DNA of 64,000 nt. It comes from Massilia alkalitolerans DSM 17462. Its GTDB lineage: Bacteria; Pseudomonadota; Gammaproteobacteria; Burkholderiales; Burkholderiaceae_D. Location: the NCBI RefSeq assembly GCF_000427785.1, contig NZ_ATYR01000027.1:1-64000 (forward strand), given 5' to 3'. Under the pieces are notes generated by a model that saw nothing but the letters and a program-made list of their open reading frames with translations, made no database searches and was not told where the DNA came from. The translations under genes and the position numbers were made by a program. Below are positions 46,695 to 55,179 of this stretch, in pieces. How positions within the stretch are numbered: the stretch's first letter is position 1; the number at the start of each line of letters is the position of its first letter.

Positions 46695-47606
46695 TTAGCG
46701 CCACTGCGGTGGCGGCTTGTATTCCGGGAACATTTCCTTGAACAGGAAGGTCATCAGCTGGTCGGTATCCTGCGGGCGGGCGCTCAGCTTGACGATCCGC
46801 CCAAGACGGTGCGAATCCCACTCGAAGTCGCCGGTCTTTTCGCGGCGGATCAGCTCGATCATCTTCTTGACCACGGCGATCTCGATGTCAGGCTCGCTGC
46901 CCTGCTCGACCGTCACCTGCGTCAGCCAGCGGCGCTGGAAGTTCGGGTTCCAGCCGCGGAACTTCAGGTCCATGCTGTGGAAGGTCTTGTTCGACACCGA
47001 GAACACGCCGCCGCTCTCGTTGCGATCCTCGCGGCCGCGGCCATTGATGGCGGCGATGTTGGCCAGCGCATTGCGCATGCCCTTGGCCGATTCGCTTTCC
47101 TCGGCCGACGGCTGCTCGCTGCCGGTCGCGGCGGCGCGCTGGCGGCGCTTGGCGTTGATGAAATCCTGCATGTCGACAGGCTTCTGCTCGTCGAACTTCT
47201 GCGGCGGTTTGGTTTCTTTAACAGGCTCTTCCGGCGGGGTCGTGATCGTGTCCGGCAGGCGTGCGATCTCGATCCGCTCCTGCTTCGGCACCGGAATGGA
47301 CGGCATGGGCAAAGGTTTGGGGGCCTGCTGGCGCGGCGCCTCGGACTCTTTCTGCTGCATCGGGGCGACGTAAACTACCTTGCCCTCGTCGCCCGAGGCC
47401 GGCTTGGCCTGCTTCGCGTCCTTGTCGGGCTGGAACAGCCAGATCACGACCAGCAGGACGTGCAGCAGGATTGTGCCAACCAGCGCCGGACGGTTCGGTC
47501 CCTGGCGGCCATACGTGAGCACGGGCCGGCCCTGCATCGGCAACGGCTGGCCGCAGTGCGTGCACACGTCGCTGTGCTCGTCGTAGATGTGGGAATGGTC
47601 ACGCAA
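46695..47606 (-). CDS. Unknown membrane-anchored protein with CxxC head and proline-rich linker
   Basis: This 303-residue protein is not recognised beyond its architecture. It has a short N-terminal cytosolic head with a single CTHC motif (about 15-18), one transmembrane helix (about 40-60), and a Pro/Glu/Lys-rich linker (about 65-145). A C-terminal globular domain (about 195-303) follows, rich in charged and aromatic residues (SMDLKFRGWNPNFQRRWL). The layout recalls TonB-like or envelope-spanning proteins but no TonB signature is seen. The start is TTG 47606 with AGGAAC upstream; an internal ATG at codon 24 is an alternative. It lies upstream of the tyrosinase on the same strand, with 140 bp between. 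Confidence 0.6.
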   Translation of the reverse strand: MRDHSHIYDEHSDVCTHCGQPLPMQGRPVLTYGRQGPNRPALVGTILLHVLLVVIWLFQPDKDAKQAKPASGDEGKVVYVAPMQQKESEAPRQQAPKPLPMPSIPVPKQERIEIARLPDTITTPPEEPVKETKPPQKFDEQKPVDMQDFINAKRRQRAAATGSEQPSAEESESAKGMRNALANIAAINGRGREDRNESGGVFSVSNKTFHSMDLKFRGWNPNFQRRWLTQVTVEQGSEPDIEIAVVKKMIELIRREKTGDFEWDSHRLGRIVKLSARPQDTDQLMTFLFKEMFPEYKPPPQWR

Positions 47607-47797
47607 GGTCGAACGGGTTCCTGATCGGCGTCTATCAATACTGCGAGAGCCGCAGTCTAACCGTTTTGCGGCGGCTGCGCACTTTGGAAGTACTTAAAGA
47701 GCAACACAACTACCCCGCGCAATCCCTTGAATGATGTTACGAGATGTTTCAGGCGACCGGAAACCGGCAGGCGAATCGCTCCGCCTGCCGCTCGCCA

Positions 47798-50700
47798 TCA
47801 GTGTGCAGCTTCCAGCTTGGCCAGCTGGCGGTCCGTCATCGGACCGGTGCCGCTGTACTTGTCGAGGTAGAGGTAGATCACCGGGGTGATGTAGAGCGTG
47901 ATCACCTGCGAGAAGATCAGGCCGCCGACCACGGCCAGGCCCAGCGGCTGGCGCAGCTCGGCGCCGGCGCCGATGCCCAGCGCGATCGGCAGCGCGCCCA
48001 TCATCGCGGCCAGGGTGGTCATCAGGATCGGGCGGAAGCGCAGGATACAGGCCTCGCGGATCGCCTCCTGCGGCTTCATGCCCCCGTTGCGCTGGGCGTC
48101 GAGGGCGAAGTCGATCATCATGATCGCGTTCTTCTTCACGATACCGATCAGCATCAGGATACCGATCATGGCGATCAGGGTCAGGTCCATGTCGAACATC
48201 CATAGCGTCAGCAACGCCCCCACCGCCGCGGACGGCAGGCCGGCCAGGATGGTGAGCGGGTGGATGTAGCTCTCGTACAGCACGCCCAGCAGCACGTAGA
48301 TCACGCCGATGGCGGTGATGATCAGGATCAGCTGGCTCGACTGGGTGTCCTTGAACACGGCCGCGTCGCCGCCGTAGTTGGTGATGATCGAGGCCGGCAG
48401 CTTCATGTCGCGGCCCATCTGCTCGATGGCGGTGGTGGCGTCGCCCAGCGGCACGCCCGGGGCCAGGTTGAAGGACAGCGTGATCGCCTGCAGCTGGCCC
48501 TGGTGGTTGACCGCCAGCGGGCCGACCGTGCGCTTGACGGTGGCGAAGCTGGACAGCTTGACCAGGTCGCCGTTCTTGGAGCGCACCGAGACGCGCGACA
48601 GCGCTTCGTCGTAGTAGCGGTCGGCAGCCGCCGCTTCCAGGATCACGTAGTAGCTGGCCGCGGTCGAGTAGATGGTCGAGACCTGGCGCTCACCAAAAGA
48701 AGCGTACAGCACGGTGCGGATGTCGGCCATCTCCACGCCCAGCAGCGCGGCCTTGTCGCGGTCGATGTCGATGGTGGCCTGCAGCGCCTTGTTCTGCGAG
48801 TCGCTGGTGACGTCGCGGAAACGCTGGTCGGCGCGCATGCGCTCGAGGAACTGCTCGGACCAGCCGCCGATCTCGCCGCCCGACACGCTCTGCAGCGTGT
48901 ACTGGTAACGGCTCTTGCTCGGGCGTCCGCCCAGTTGCAGGTTCTGCACCGGCGACATGAAGACCTGCACGCCGGCGACCTGGCGGGTGGCCTTGCGCAG
49001 CGCGTCGACCACTTCCGACATCGGCGGGCGCTCGCTGCGCGGTTTCAGCACCAGGAACATGCGGCCGGTATTGCCGCCGCCGGTGAACGAGGTCACGTCT
49101 TTCACGTGCGGGTTGGCGCGCACGATGTCCACCACCTGGGCCTGCAGCTTCTGCAGGGCCACCGAGGAGGTGTCTTCCGAGGCCTCGACGGTCACGCGCA
49201 GCTGGCCGATGTCTTCTTCGGGGAAGAAGCCCTTCGGCATGGTCATGTACAGCACGGCGGTCAGCACGAAGGTGCCGAGCGCCAGCATCAGCACCAGGAA
49301 GCGGTGGCGCAGCGCCATGTCCAGGGTGCGGGCATAACCGTCGCGCACATTGGTGAACATCGCTTCGAAGCGGCGGCCGACCCAGGACATGTCTTTCGGA
49401 TCGACGTGGCCGCCATGCTTGATCAGGCGCGAGCACAGCATCGGCACGAGGGTCAGCGACACCACGGCCGAGACCAGCACGGCGAGACCGACGATCACGG
49501 CGAATTCGCGGAACAGCAGGCCGATCACGCCCGGCATGAAGAAGATCGGGATGAACACCGCCACCAGCGAGATCGAGATCGAGATGATGGTGAAGCCCAT
49601 CTCGCGCGAGCCGATCAGGGCCGCCTGCATCGGCTTCTTGCCCATCTCCATGTGGCGCACGATGTTTTCCAGCACCACGATGGCGTCGTCGACCACCAGG
49701 CCGACCGCCAGCGTGATGCCGAGCAGCGAGATGTTGTCGAGGCTGTAGCCGAAGGCGTACAGCAGGGACAGCGCACCCAGCAGCGAGATCGGCACGGTGA
49801 CGGCCGGGATGAAGGTTGCGGTCAGGCGGTGCAGGAACAGGAAGATCACCAAGATGACCAGCACCACGGTGCCGGCCAGCGTGAGGTTGACGTCGTGGAT
49901 CGCCTCGCGGATCGAGTCCGAGCGGTCGTTGACCAGGTGGATCTTGATCGACTGCGGCAGCTGGGTTTCGAAACGCGGCATCAGCGCGCGCACCGAATCG
50001 ACCACCTGCACGGTGTTGGCGTTGGGCTGGCGCTGCACCATCAGCACGATCGAGCGTTCGCCGTTCAGGCTGCCGGTGGCCTTGACCGACTGGTAGCTGT
50101 CCTCGACCTGGGCGATGTCGCGCAGGCGCACCGGCAGGCCGTCGCGGGTGGCGACGATCAGGCCGGCGAAGTCGGCGGCGCGCATCAGCTGGCCGCCGCC
50201 CTGGATGGTCAGGGTCTGGGTCGGGCCGTCCAGGATGCCGAGCGGGGTGATCGAGTTGGCCGAACGCAGCGCGGTGGCCAGTTCGGACATCGAGATATTG
50301 CGGGCGCTCATCAGGTCATGCTGGGCGCGCACCCGCACCGCGAAGCGCTTGCCGCCGTTCACCGTCACCTGGGCGATGCCAGGCAGGGTCGAGATCGCCG
50401 GCGAGACCAGGTTTTCCGCGTAATCGTTCAGCTCCGACAAGTCCATGGACGGCGAGGTCATGTGCATGAACAGGATCGGGGAATCGGCCGGGTTGATCTT
50501 GCGGTAGGACGGCAGGTCGGTCATCTCCTGCGGCAGCTGGCGCTGGACCTGCAGCAGCGCGGCCTGCACGTCGACGGCGGCTTCGTTGACGTCGATCGAT
50601 TCGTCGAACTCGAGCGTCAGCGAGGTATTGCCCTGCGTGTTCGTCGAGCTGATCATCTTGATGCCGGCGATGGTCGCGAACTGCTTTTCCAGCGGCAGCG

Positions 50701-50890
50701 CGACCGACGAGGCCATGTTCTCCGGGCTGGCGCCCGGCAGGTTGGCGTTGACGTTGATGACCGGCGTGTTATAGCTCGGCAGCGCCGCGACCGGGATGTG
50801 CATGTAAGCCAGGATGCCGACCAGCACCAGGCTGATCGACATCAGCACCACCATCACGGGACGGCGGATACACAGTTCGGACAGGTTCAT
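47798..50890 (-). CDS. RND multidrug efflux permease (MdtB/MdtC-like)
   Basis: This 1030-residue inner-membrane proton/drug antiporter of the HAE1 group has 12 helices with two large periplasmic loops. The TM4 proton relay is present (GLVVDDAIVVLENIVRH). The start MNLSELCIRRPVMVVLM is typical of MdtB/MdtC-type pumps. It is paired with the adaptor gene directly upstream by a 4-bp overlap (ATGA, 50887-50890). No outer-membrane TolC-type gene follows, so it must borrow one. Substrates cannot be read from sequence. Confidence 0.92.
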   Translation of the reverse strand: MNLSELCIRRPVMVVLMSISLVLVGILAYMHIPVAALPSYNTPVINVNANLPGASPENMASSVALPLEKQFATIAGIKMISSTNTQGNTSLTLEFDESIDVNEAAVDVQAALLQVQRQLPQEMTDLPSYRKINPADSPILFMHMTSPSMDLSELNDYAENLVSPAISTLPGIAQVTVNGGKRFAVRVRAQHDLMSARNISMSELATALRSANSITPLGILDGPTQTLTIQGGGQLMRAADFAGLIVATRDGLPVRLRDIAQVEDSYQSVKATGSLNGERSIVLMVQRQPNANTVQVVDSVRALMPRFETQLPQSIKIHLVNDRSDSIREAIHDVNLTLAGTVVLVILVIFLFLHRLTATFIPAVTVPISLLGALSLLYAFGYSLDNISLLGITLAVGLVVDDAIVVLENIVRHMEMGKKPMQAALIGSREMGFTIISISISLVAVFIPIFFMPGVIGLLFREFAVIVGLAVLVSAVVSLTLVPMLCSRLIKHGGHVDPKDMSWVGRRFEAMFTNVRDGYARTLDMALRHRFLVLMLALGTFVLTAVLYMTMPKGFFPEEDIGQLRVTVEASEDTSSVALQKLQAQVVDIVRANPHVKDVTSFTGGGNTGRMFLVLKPRSERPPMSEVVDALRKATRQVAGVQVFMSPVQNLQLGGRPSKSRYQYTLQSVSGGEIGGWSEQFLERMRADQRFRDVTSDSQNKALQATIDIDRDKAALLGVEMADIRTVLYASFGERQVSTIYSTAASYYVILEAAAADRYYDEALSRVSVRSKNGDLVKLSSFATVKRTVGPLAVNHQGQLQAITLSFNLAPGVPLGDATTAIEQMGRDMKLPASIITNYGGDAAVFKDTQSSQLILIITAIGVIYVLLGVLYESYIHPLTILAGLPSAAVGALLTLWMFDMDLTLIAMIGILMLIGIVKKNAIMMIDFALDAQRNGGMKPQEAIREACILRFRPILMTTLAAMMGALPIALGIGAGAELRQPLGLAVVGGLIFSQVITLYITPVIYLYLDKYSGTGPMTDRQLAKLEAAH

Positions 50891-52083
50891 GCCTTGTCAC
50901 CCTTCTGTGCGGCCGGCATCGCTGCGTTCGAAGCGGCTGCATCTTGGGACTTGGCGCCAGCCGGGCGCACCTTGCCGCCCGGACGCAGGTTCTGCTTGCC
51001 TTCGGTGATGACTTTCTCGTTGCCGGTCAGGCCAGTCACGGCAGCATACTCGCCGAAGCCGTGCAGGCGCGCCACCTTGACCTGTTTCGCCTCGTTACCC
51101 TCGCCCACCACGTACACGAAGGTGCCCTGGGTGCTGGTGATGATGGCGTTCTGCGGGATCACGACGGCGTCGCGGATGGTCTGCGTGGTGACGCGGGTGG
51201 TCACGTACTGGCCCGGCCACAGCATCGAGTCCGGGTTGGCGAACTGGGCTTTCACGCGGATGGTGCCGGCGGCCGGGTCGACCGCGTTGTCCACGAACTT
51301 CAGCTCGCCGGTCACCGGCTTGGCCTCGGGACCAGTGCTGGCCTGCACCGCCACCTTGCCGGCGCGCTGGGCCGCCAGCAGCGCACCGAGGCTTGACTCC
51401 GGCATGTTGAAGGAGACGTCGATCGGGTCGAGCTGGGTGATGGTCGTCAGGGACGTGGACGGCTGCACCAGGGCGCCCGGATGGATGTCGATGGCGCCGA
51501 CGCGGCCCGACATCGGGGCGCGGATGGTGGTGTAGCTGGCGCTGACCTGGCTGGCACGGGCGGCCGCGGCATTGCTCTGGACCAGGGCGCGGGCCGCCTC
51601 GACCTGGCTCTTCAGGGAGTCGACCGCGCTCTGGGACAGGAAATTCTGGGCGGCGAGTTCCTGGCTGCGCTTGTACTGGCGCTCGAGGTCGGCCAGGGTG
51701 GCGCGGTTCTGCGCCACTTGCGCCTCGGCGCGGGCGACGTTGGCGCGGTCGGCGCGGTCGTCGAGCGAGAACATGACCTGGCCTTCCTTGACGAACTGGC
51801 CTTCGCGGATGTGGACCTGGCGGATGGTGGCGGTGGTCTGCGGGTGCAGGTCGACGGTGCGCACCGGGGTCACGGTGCCGTTGGCGGACAGTTCCACGCC
51901 CACGTCCTGGCGCTGCGGCGCCACCACGTTCACGGTGGTCGGCGGCATGCCGCCCCTGGCGCCCGGTCCCTTGCCGCCCTGGCCGTTGTCGGCGTGGGCG
52001 CCGTCACCCTTGTTCAGGTACCAGGCGCCGGCGACGGCCAGCGCCACGACACCCACGATGAATCCCGCATTCTTCTTTTTCAT
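50887..52083 (-). CDS. RND efflux membrane fusion protein (MdtA-like)
   Basis: This is a 398-residue periplasmic adaptor. It has an N-terminal membrane anchor (about 7-25), a Gly-rich segment, a biotinyl-lipoyl half (QTTATIRQVHIREGQFVKEG), an alpha-helical hairpin (about 120-190), and the second lipoyl half (TTIRAPMSGRVGAIDIHPGALV). A beta barrel and a membrane-proximal domain complete it. ATG 52083 (MKKKNAGF) has AAGGGA upstream; the longer frame is not family-like. It follows the kinase gene by 150 bp, so one transcript from regulator to pump is plausible. Confidence 0.92.
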   Translation of the reverse strand: MKKKNAGFIVGVVALAVAGAWYLNKGDGAHADNGQGGKGPGARGGMPPTTVNVVAPQRQDVGVELSANGTVTPVRTVDLHPQTTATIRQVHIREGQFVKEGQVMFSLDDRADRANVARAEAQVAQNRATLADLERQYKRSQELAAQNFLSQSAVDSLKSQVEAARALVQSNAAAARASQVSASYTTIRAPMSGRVGAIDIHPGALVQPSTSLTTITQLDPIDVSFNMPESSLGALLAAQRAGKVAVQASTGPEAKPVTGELKFVDNAVDPAAGTIRVKAQFANPDSMLWPGQYVTTRVTTQTIRDAVVIPQNAIITSTQGTFVYVVGEGNEAKQVKVARLHGFGEYAAVTGLTGNEKVITEGKQNLRPGGKVRPAGAKSQDAAASNAAMPAAQKGDKA

Positions 52084-52233
52084 GTTCGTCCCTTGCCGCC
52101 AGTCCCTGCGGCTCTTTCTCTTGTGTGATCCGCGCGTGCAAAAAAGAATACGCGGTGCTGCATTCTCGCACGCTCTTGTTTCAGGATTGTGTAGTCGCCA
52201 TGTTGTAATCACAACCTTGCGCTGGTTTGTCCC

Positions 52234-53595
52234 TTATTTGTTCGGGTAATACTCCGGCAACACCAGGGTCACTTCCAGGCCGCCCTCCGGATGGTTGGCC
52301 AGCGCGATGCTGCCGCCATGCTGTTCGGCGATGTTGCGGGCGATGGTCAGGCCCAGGCCGGTGCCGCCCGACTCGCGCGAGCGCGAGGTTTCGACGCGGT
52401 AGAACGGATCGAACACCCGGCCCAGCTCGCCTGCCGGGATGCCGGGACCGCTGTCGCGGATACGGATGCGTGCCGCGCCGTTGATACGGTCGACGCAGAC
52501 GCGGGCGTCGTGGCCGTACTTCACCGCGTTGTCGATCAGGTTGCCGAGGCAGCGGCGCAGGTCCAGCGGCCGGCCCAGCAGGGCCATGCCGGCCTGTCCC
52601 TTGAGCGCCACCTGCTGTCCGGCGTCGACGGCGTCGGCGCACACGGCTTCCAGCAGCGAGTCGAGGTCCAGCATCTGCATGTTCTCGGTGGTGTCCATGC
52701 TGCGCGCCAGCACCAGGCCTTCGCGCACCATGGCCTGCATGGCCGACAGGTCGCCGATCAGGCGTTCCTGCAGTTCCGCGTTCTGCACCTTTTCGAGGCG
52801 CAGGCGCATGCGGGTGAGCGGCGTCTGCAGGTCATGCGTGATCGCCGCCAGCATCTGGGTACGCTGGAAGATGTACTGCCGGATCCGCGCCTGCATTGCG
52901 TTGAAGGCAGCGCTGGCCTGGCGGATCTCGCTGGCGCCGCTCAAGGAGAGCGGCGGGCGGTTGATGTCGTGGCCCAGGTCCTGGGCGGCCCGCGCCAGCA
53001 CTTTCAGCGGACGGGTGGTCATGCGCGCCACCACGTAGGCGAGCGCGGCAATGCTAAGCAGGAACAGGCCGATGGTAGTGCGGTAATCGGTTTCGGGACC
53101 GGTGAAGGCCGAGCGCGGCGGCAGTACCGACAGGCGCAATTCTTCGCCGTCGCGCAGGCGCACGTTCAGGGTTTCGCAGGCACCATGCCACTGGGTGCGG
53201 ATCAGGCCGTAGAGCACGGCCTGCTGGTGCGGCATGTCGCACGAGGCCGGCCGGTTGGCCGCCGAGCTGATGCCGTAGCCGTCGCCCAGGCGCGCCGCCA
53301 GCGAGCGCGCGAACCAGCTCTGCGACGCCGCCAGCGGCTGGAGATTGCCGACTTCCAGGCGCAGGCCGGGACGGTTCGCCACCGACAGGTAGACCGAGCG
53401 CGCCGAGGCCGGCACGATTTCGGTCGCCATCACCAGTTGCTCGGCGCGTTCGAGCAGGTGCTGGTCGCGCTGCTGTTCGATGACGCGCTGGCGCTCGACG
53501 TCGGCTGCCAGCTGGGTCAGTGCCGCGGAAATCAGGATACCGAGCAGGAGCGTGATGAACACGCGTCCGGTCATCGATCCGAAGAAGGCTTTCAC
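52234..53595 (-). CDS. EnvZ-like sensor histidine kinase of the efflux locus
   Basis: This is a 453-residue kinase with two membrane helices (about 12-32 and 172-192) and a periplasmic sensor (about 33-170). HAMP is followed by a DHp domain with His254 (AAITHDLQTPLTRMRL) and HATPase_c (NLIDNAVKYG, GTGLGLTIARNI). The sensor has exactly two cysteines, Cys119 and Cys140, which could form a disulfide. It overlaps the regulator gene (ATGA, 53592-53595) and precedes the adaptor gene. Confidence 0.88.
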   Translation of the reverse strand: MKAFFGSMTGRVFITLLLGILISAALTQLAADVERQRVIEQQRDQHLLERAEQLVMATEIVPASARSVYLSVANRPGLRLEVGNLQPLAASQSWFARSLAARLGDGYGISSAANRPASCDMPHQQAVLYGLIRTQWHGACETLNVRLRDGEELRLSVLPPRSAFTGPETDYRTTIGLFLLSIAALAYVVARMTTRPLKVLARAAQDLGHDINRPPLSLSGASEIRQASAAFNAMQARIRQYIFQRTQMLAAITHDLQTPLTRMRLRLEKVQNAELQERLIGDLSAMQAMVREGLVLARSMDTTENMQMLDLDSLLEAVCADAVDAGQQVALKGQAGMALLGRPLDLRRCLGNLIDNAVKYGHDARVCVDRINGAARIRIRDSGPGIPAGELGRVFDPFYRVETSRSRESGGTGLGLTIARNIAEQHGGSIALANHPEGGLEVTLVLPEYYPNK

Positions 53596-54320
53596 GCAGG
53601 CGGCTCCACGGTCACCTGCCCGGCCAGCACGTAACCGCCGTTACGCACGGTCTTGATGATCTGTGGCATGCGCGCATCCTCGCCCAGCTTCTGGCGCAGG
53701 CGGCTGATCTGGATGTCGATCGAGCGGTCGAAGGGGTCGGCGTCGCGGCCCTGGGTCAGGTTGAGCAGCTGGTCGCGGTTGAGCACGCGGTTCGGGTGTT
53801 CCAGGAACACGCGCAGCAGGCGGAACTCGGCGCCCGAGAGCATGATGACCACGCCCTGCGGATTGACCAGGTGGCGCGCGGTGAGGTCCAGGGTCCAGCC
53901 GGAGAAGCGCATCTGCTGCACGTTCTCGGACGGCGCATTCGAGGGCATCGCATGCGAACGGCGCAGCACGCTGCGGATGCGCGCCAGCAGCTCGCGCGGC
54001 TCGAAGGGTTTCGGCAGGTAGTCGTCGGCGCCCATCTCGAGGCCGAGGATGCGGTCGAGCGGCTCGTTGCGGGCGGTCAGCATGATGACCGGCAGGCTGG
54101 AGGTGGCGCGCAGCTTGCGGCACAGGGTCAGGCCGTCGTCGCCCGGCATGTTCAGGTCGAGCACGATCAGGTCGGGGCGCGCGTCGTCGAGCGCCTTCCA
54201 CATACCGGTGCCGTCGGCCGCCGACATGGTGCGGTAGCCGTTCGATTCCAGGTAGTCGGCGAGCAGGGTGCGGATGTCGCGGTCGTCGTCGACAATCAAA
54301 ATCGTAGAGGGATTATCCAT
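53592..54320 (-). CDS. OmpR-family response regulator of the efflux locus
   Basis: This is a 242-residue regulator with a receiver domain (acidic pocket DDD at 11-13, phospho-acceptor Asp55 in VLDLNMPGDDG, Lys in LPKPFEP) and an OmpR winged helix (about 135-235, RSIDIQISRLRQKL). I chose ATG 54320 (MDNPSTILIVDDD); a start six codons earlier is possible. It heads the regulator-kinase-adaptor-pump series and faces a divergent Spy-like gene. Confidence 0.9.
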   Translation of the reverse strand: MDNPSTILIVDDDRDIRTLLADYLESNGYRTMSAADGTGMWKALDDARPDLIVLDLNMPGDDGLTLCRKLRATSSLPVIMLTARNEPLDRILGLEMGADDYLPKPFEPRELLARIRSVLRRSHAMPSNAPSENVQQMRFSGWTLDLTARHLVNPQGVVIMLSGAEFRLLRVFLEHPNRVLNRDQLLNLTQGRDADPFDRSIDIQISRLRQKLGEDARMPQIIKTVRNGGYVLAGQVTVEPPA

Positions 54321-54362
54321 AACCTCAATTATCCGCATCTAAGCCAAGCTTGGACACCGTTT

Positions 54363-54378
54363 TTGTATCGGCTTGTAT
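54363..54378. promoter_or_regulatory. Candidate OmpR-type operator between the regulator and the Spy-like gene
   Basis: TTGTAT is repeated at 54363 and 54373, ten bases apart, the helical spacing used by OmpR-family dimers. A palindrome GATAC-AAA-GTATC (54403-54415) lies 25 bp further on. Both are in the 206-bp region between divergent starts. Confidence 0.45.
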
Positions 54379-54526
54379 ATGCTGATGAGCGCGAAACATA
54401 TTGATACAAAGTATCGGACAGGGGAAATCCCACGGTTACACTTGTTGGCGATGATGGGAACCGTGCAGCGAGCAGTCCGGAAGCGAAGATGCACACCAAC
54501 CTGCCTCTCACACAAAGGAAAACACC

Positions 54527-55090
54527 ATGAACACCGTCCGCAAAAACATCGTGATCGTCCTGGCCGCCTTCGGCATCGCCGGCGCCTCGCTCGGCGTGCA
54601 GGCCCAGACCGCTGCCCCGCTCGAGGGCCGCCATGCCCATGCCATGAGCAAGGAGCAGCGCGAAGCCAAGCGCGCCGAATTCCGCGCCTTGAGCCCGGAG
54701 CAGCGCCAGGCCAAGATGGCCGAGTTCCGCGCCAAGCGCGCCGAGATGCGCGCCGCCCGCCAGGCGAAGCTGGCCGAATCGTTGAAGCTGACCCCGGCCC
54801 AGCAGCCGGTGTGGCAGGCCTTCGTGGCCAGCATGACCCCGCCGCAGAAGGGCGAGCGTGCCGGCCAGCGCCTGAACAAGGAGCAGCGCACCGCCCTGAC
54901 CGCGCCGCAACGCCTGGAACGCCGCATCGCCCTGCAGAAGGAGCGCACCGCGCGCATGGAAGCCCGCCTGTCGGCCCTGAACAGCCTGTACGCGGCCTTG
55001 AGCCCGGAACAGCGCAAGGTCTTCGACGAGCAGCAGCAGCGCCGCGGCGGCCGTCACCACGGCGGCCATGGCAAGATGATGCGCGGTTAA
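54527..55090 (+). CDS. Spy/CpxP-family periplasmic protein
   Basis: This is a 187-residue exported protein with a signal peptide (residues 1-26, cleaved near VQAQ). The rest is mostly helical and very rich in Arg, Gln, Glu and Ala. Two LTxxQ motifs mark the family: LTPAQQPVWQAF (about 92) and LSPEQRKVFDEQ (about 163). The end RRGGRHHGGHGKMMRG could bind metal. Spy is a periplasmic chaperone induced by envelope stress; CpxP-like forms inhibit kinases. It diverges from the regulator gene. Its strong AGGAAAAC site lies just before ATG. Confidence 0.8.
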   Translation: MNTVRKNIVIVLAAFGIAGASLGVQAQTAAPLEGRHAHAMSKEQREAKRAEFRALSPEQRQAKMAEFRAKRAEMRAARQAKLAESLKLTPAQQPVWQAFVASMTPPQKGERAGQRLNKEQRTALTAPQRLERRIALQKERTARMEARLSALNSLYAALSPEQRKVFDEQQQRRGGRHHGGHGKMMRG

Positions 55091-55116
55091 GCGAACGCAT
55101 TCTTGTAAAAGGAAAA

Positions 55117-55138
55117 GACGCCCTCGGGCGTCTTTTTT
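55117..55138. terminator. Terminator of the Spy-like gene
   Basis: Stem GACGCC / GGCGTC with loop CTCG, followed by six T on the plus strand and preceded by four A. It can also serve the convergent dsbD. Confidence 0.85.
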
Positions 55139-55179
55139 GTAGGGTGGTCGGCTCTGCCGACCGCGCGTTCAACTCACGG
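55139..55179. repeat. GTAGGGTGG palindromic repeat, half copy
   Basis: One arm and the inner segment (GTAGGGTGGTCGGC, GCGCGTTCAACTCACGG) match the copy at 33864. The other arm is absent and dsbD coding sequence begins in its place. The dsbD stop TGA (55174-55176 on the minus strand) lies inside the repeat. Confidence 0.8.

Noticed and set aside
48260-51535. 1091-codon open frame opposite the RND pump
   Set aside because: High-GC antisense shadow. The sense protein is a complete RND permease, and the antisense translation is low-complexity His/Asp/Arg-rich.
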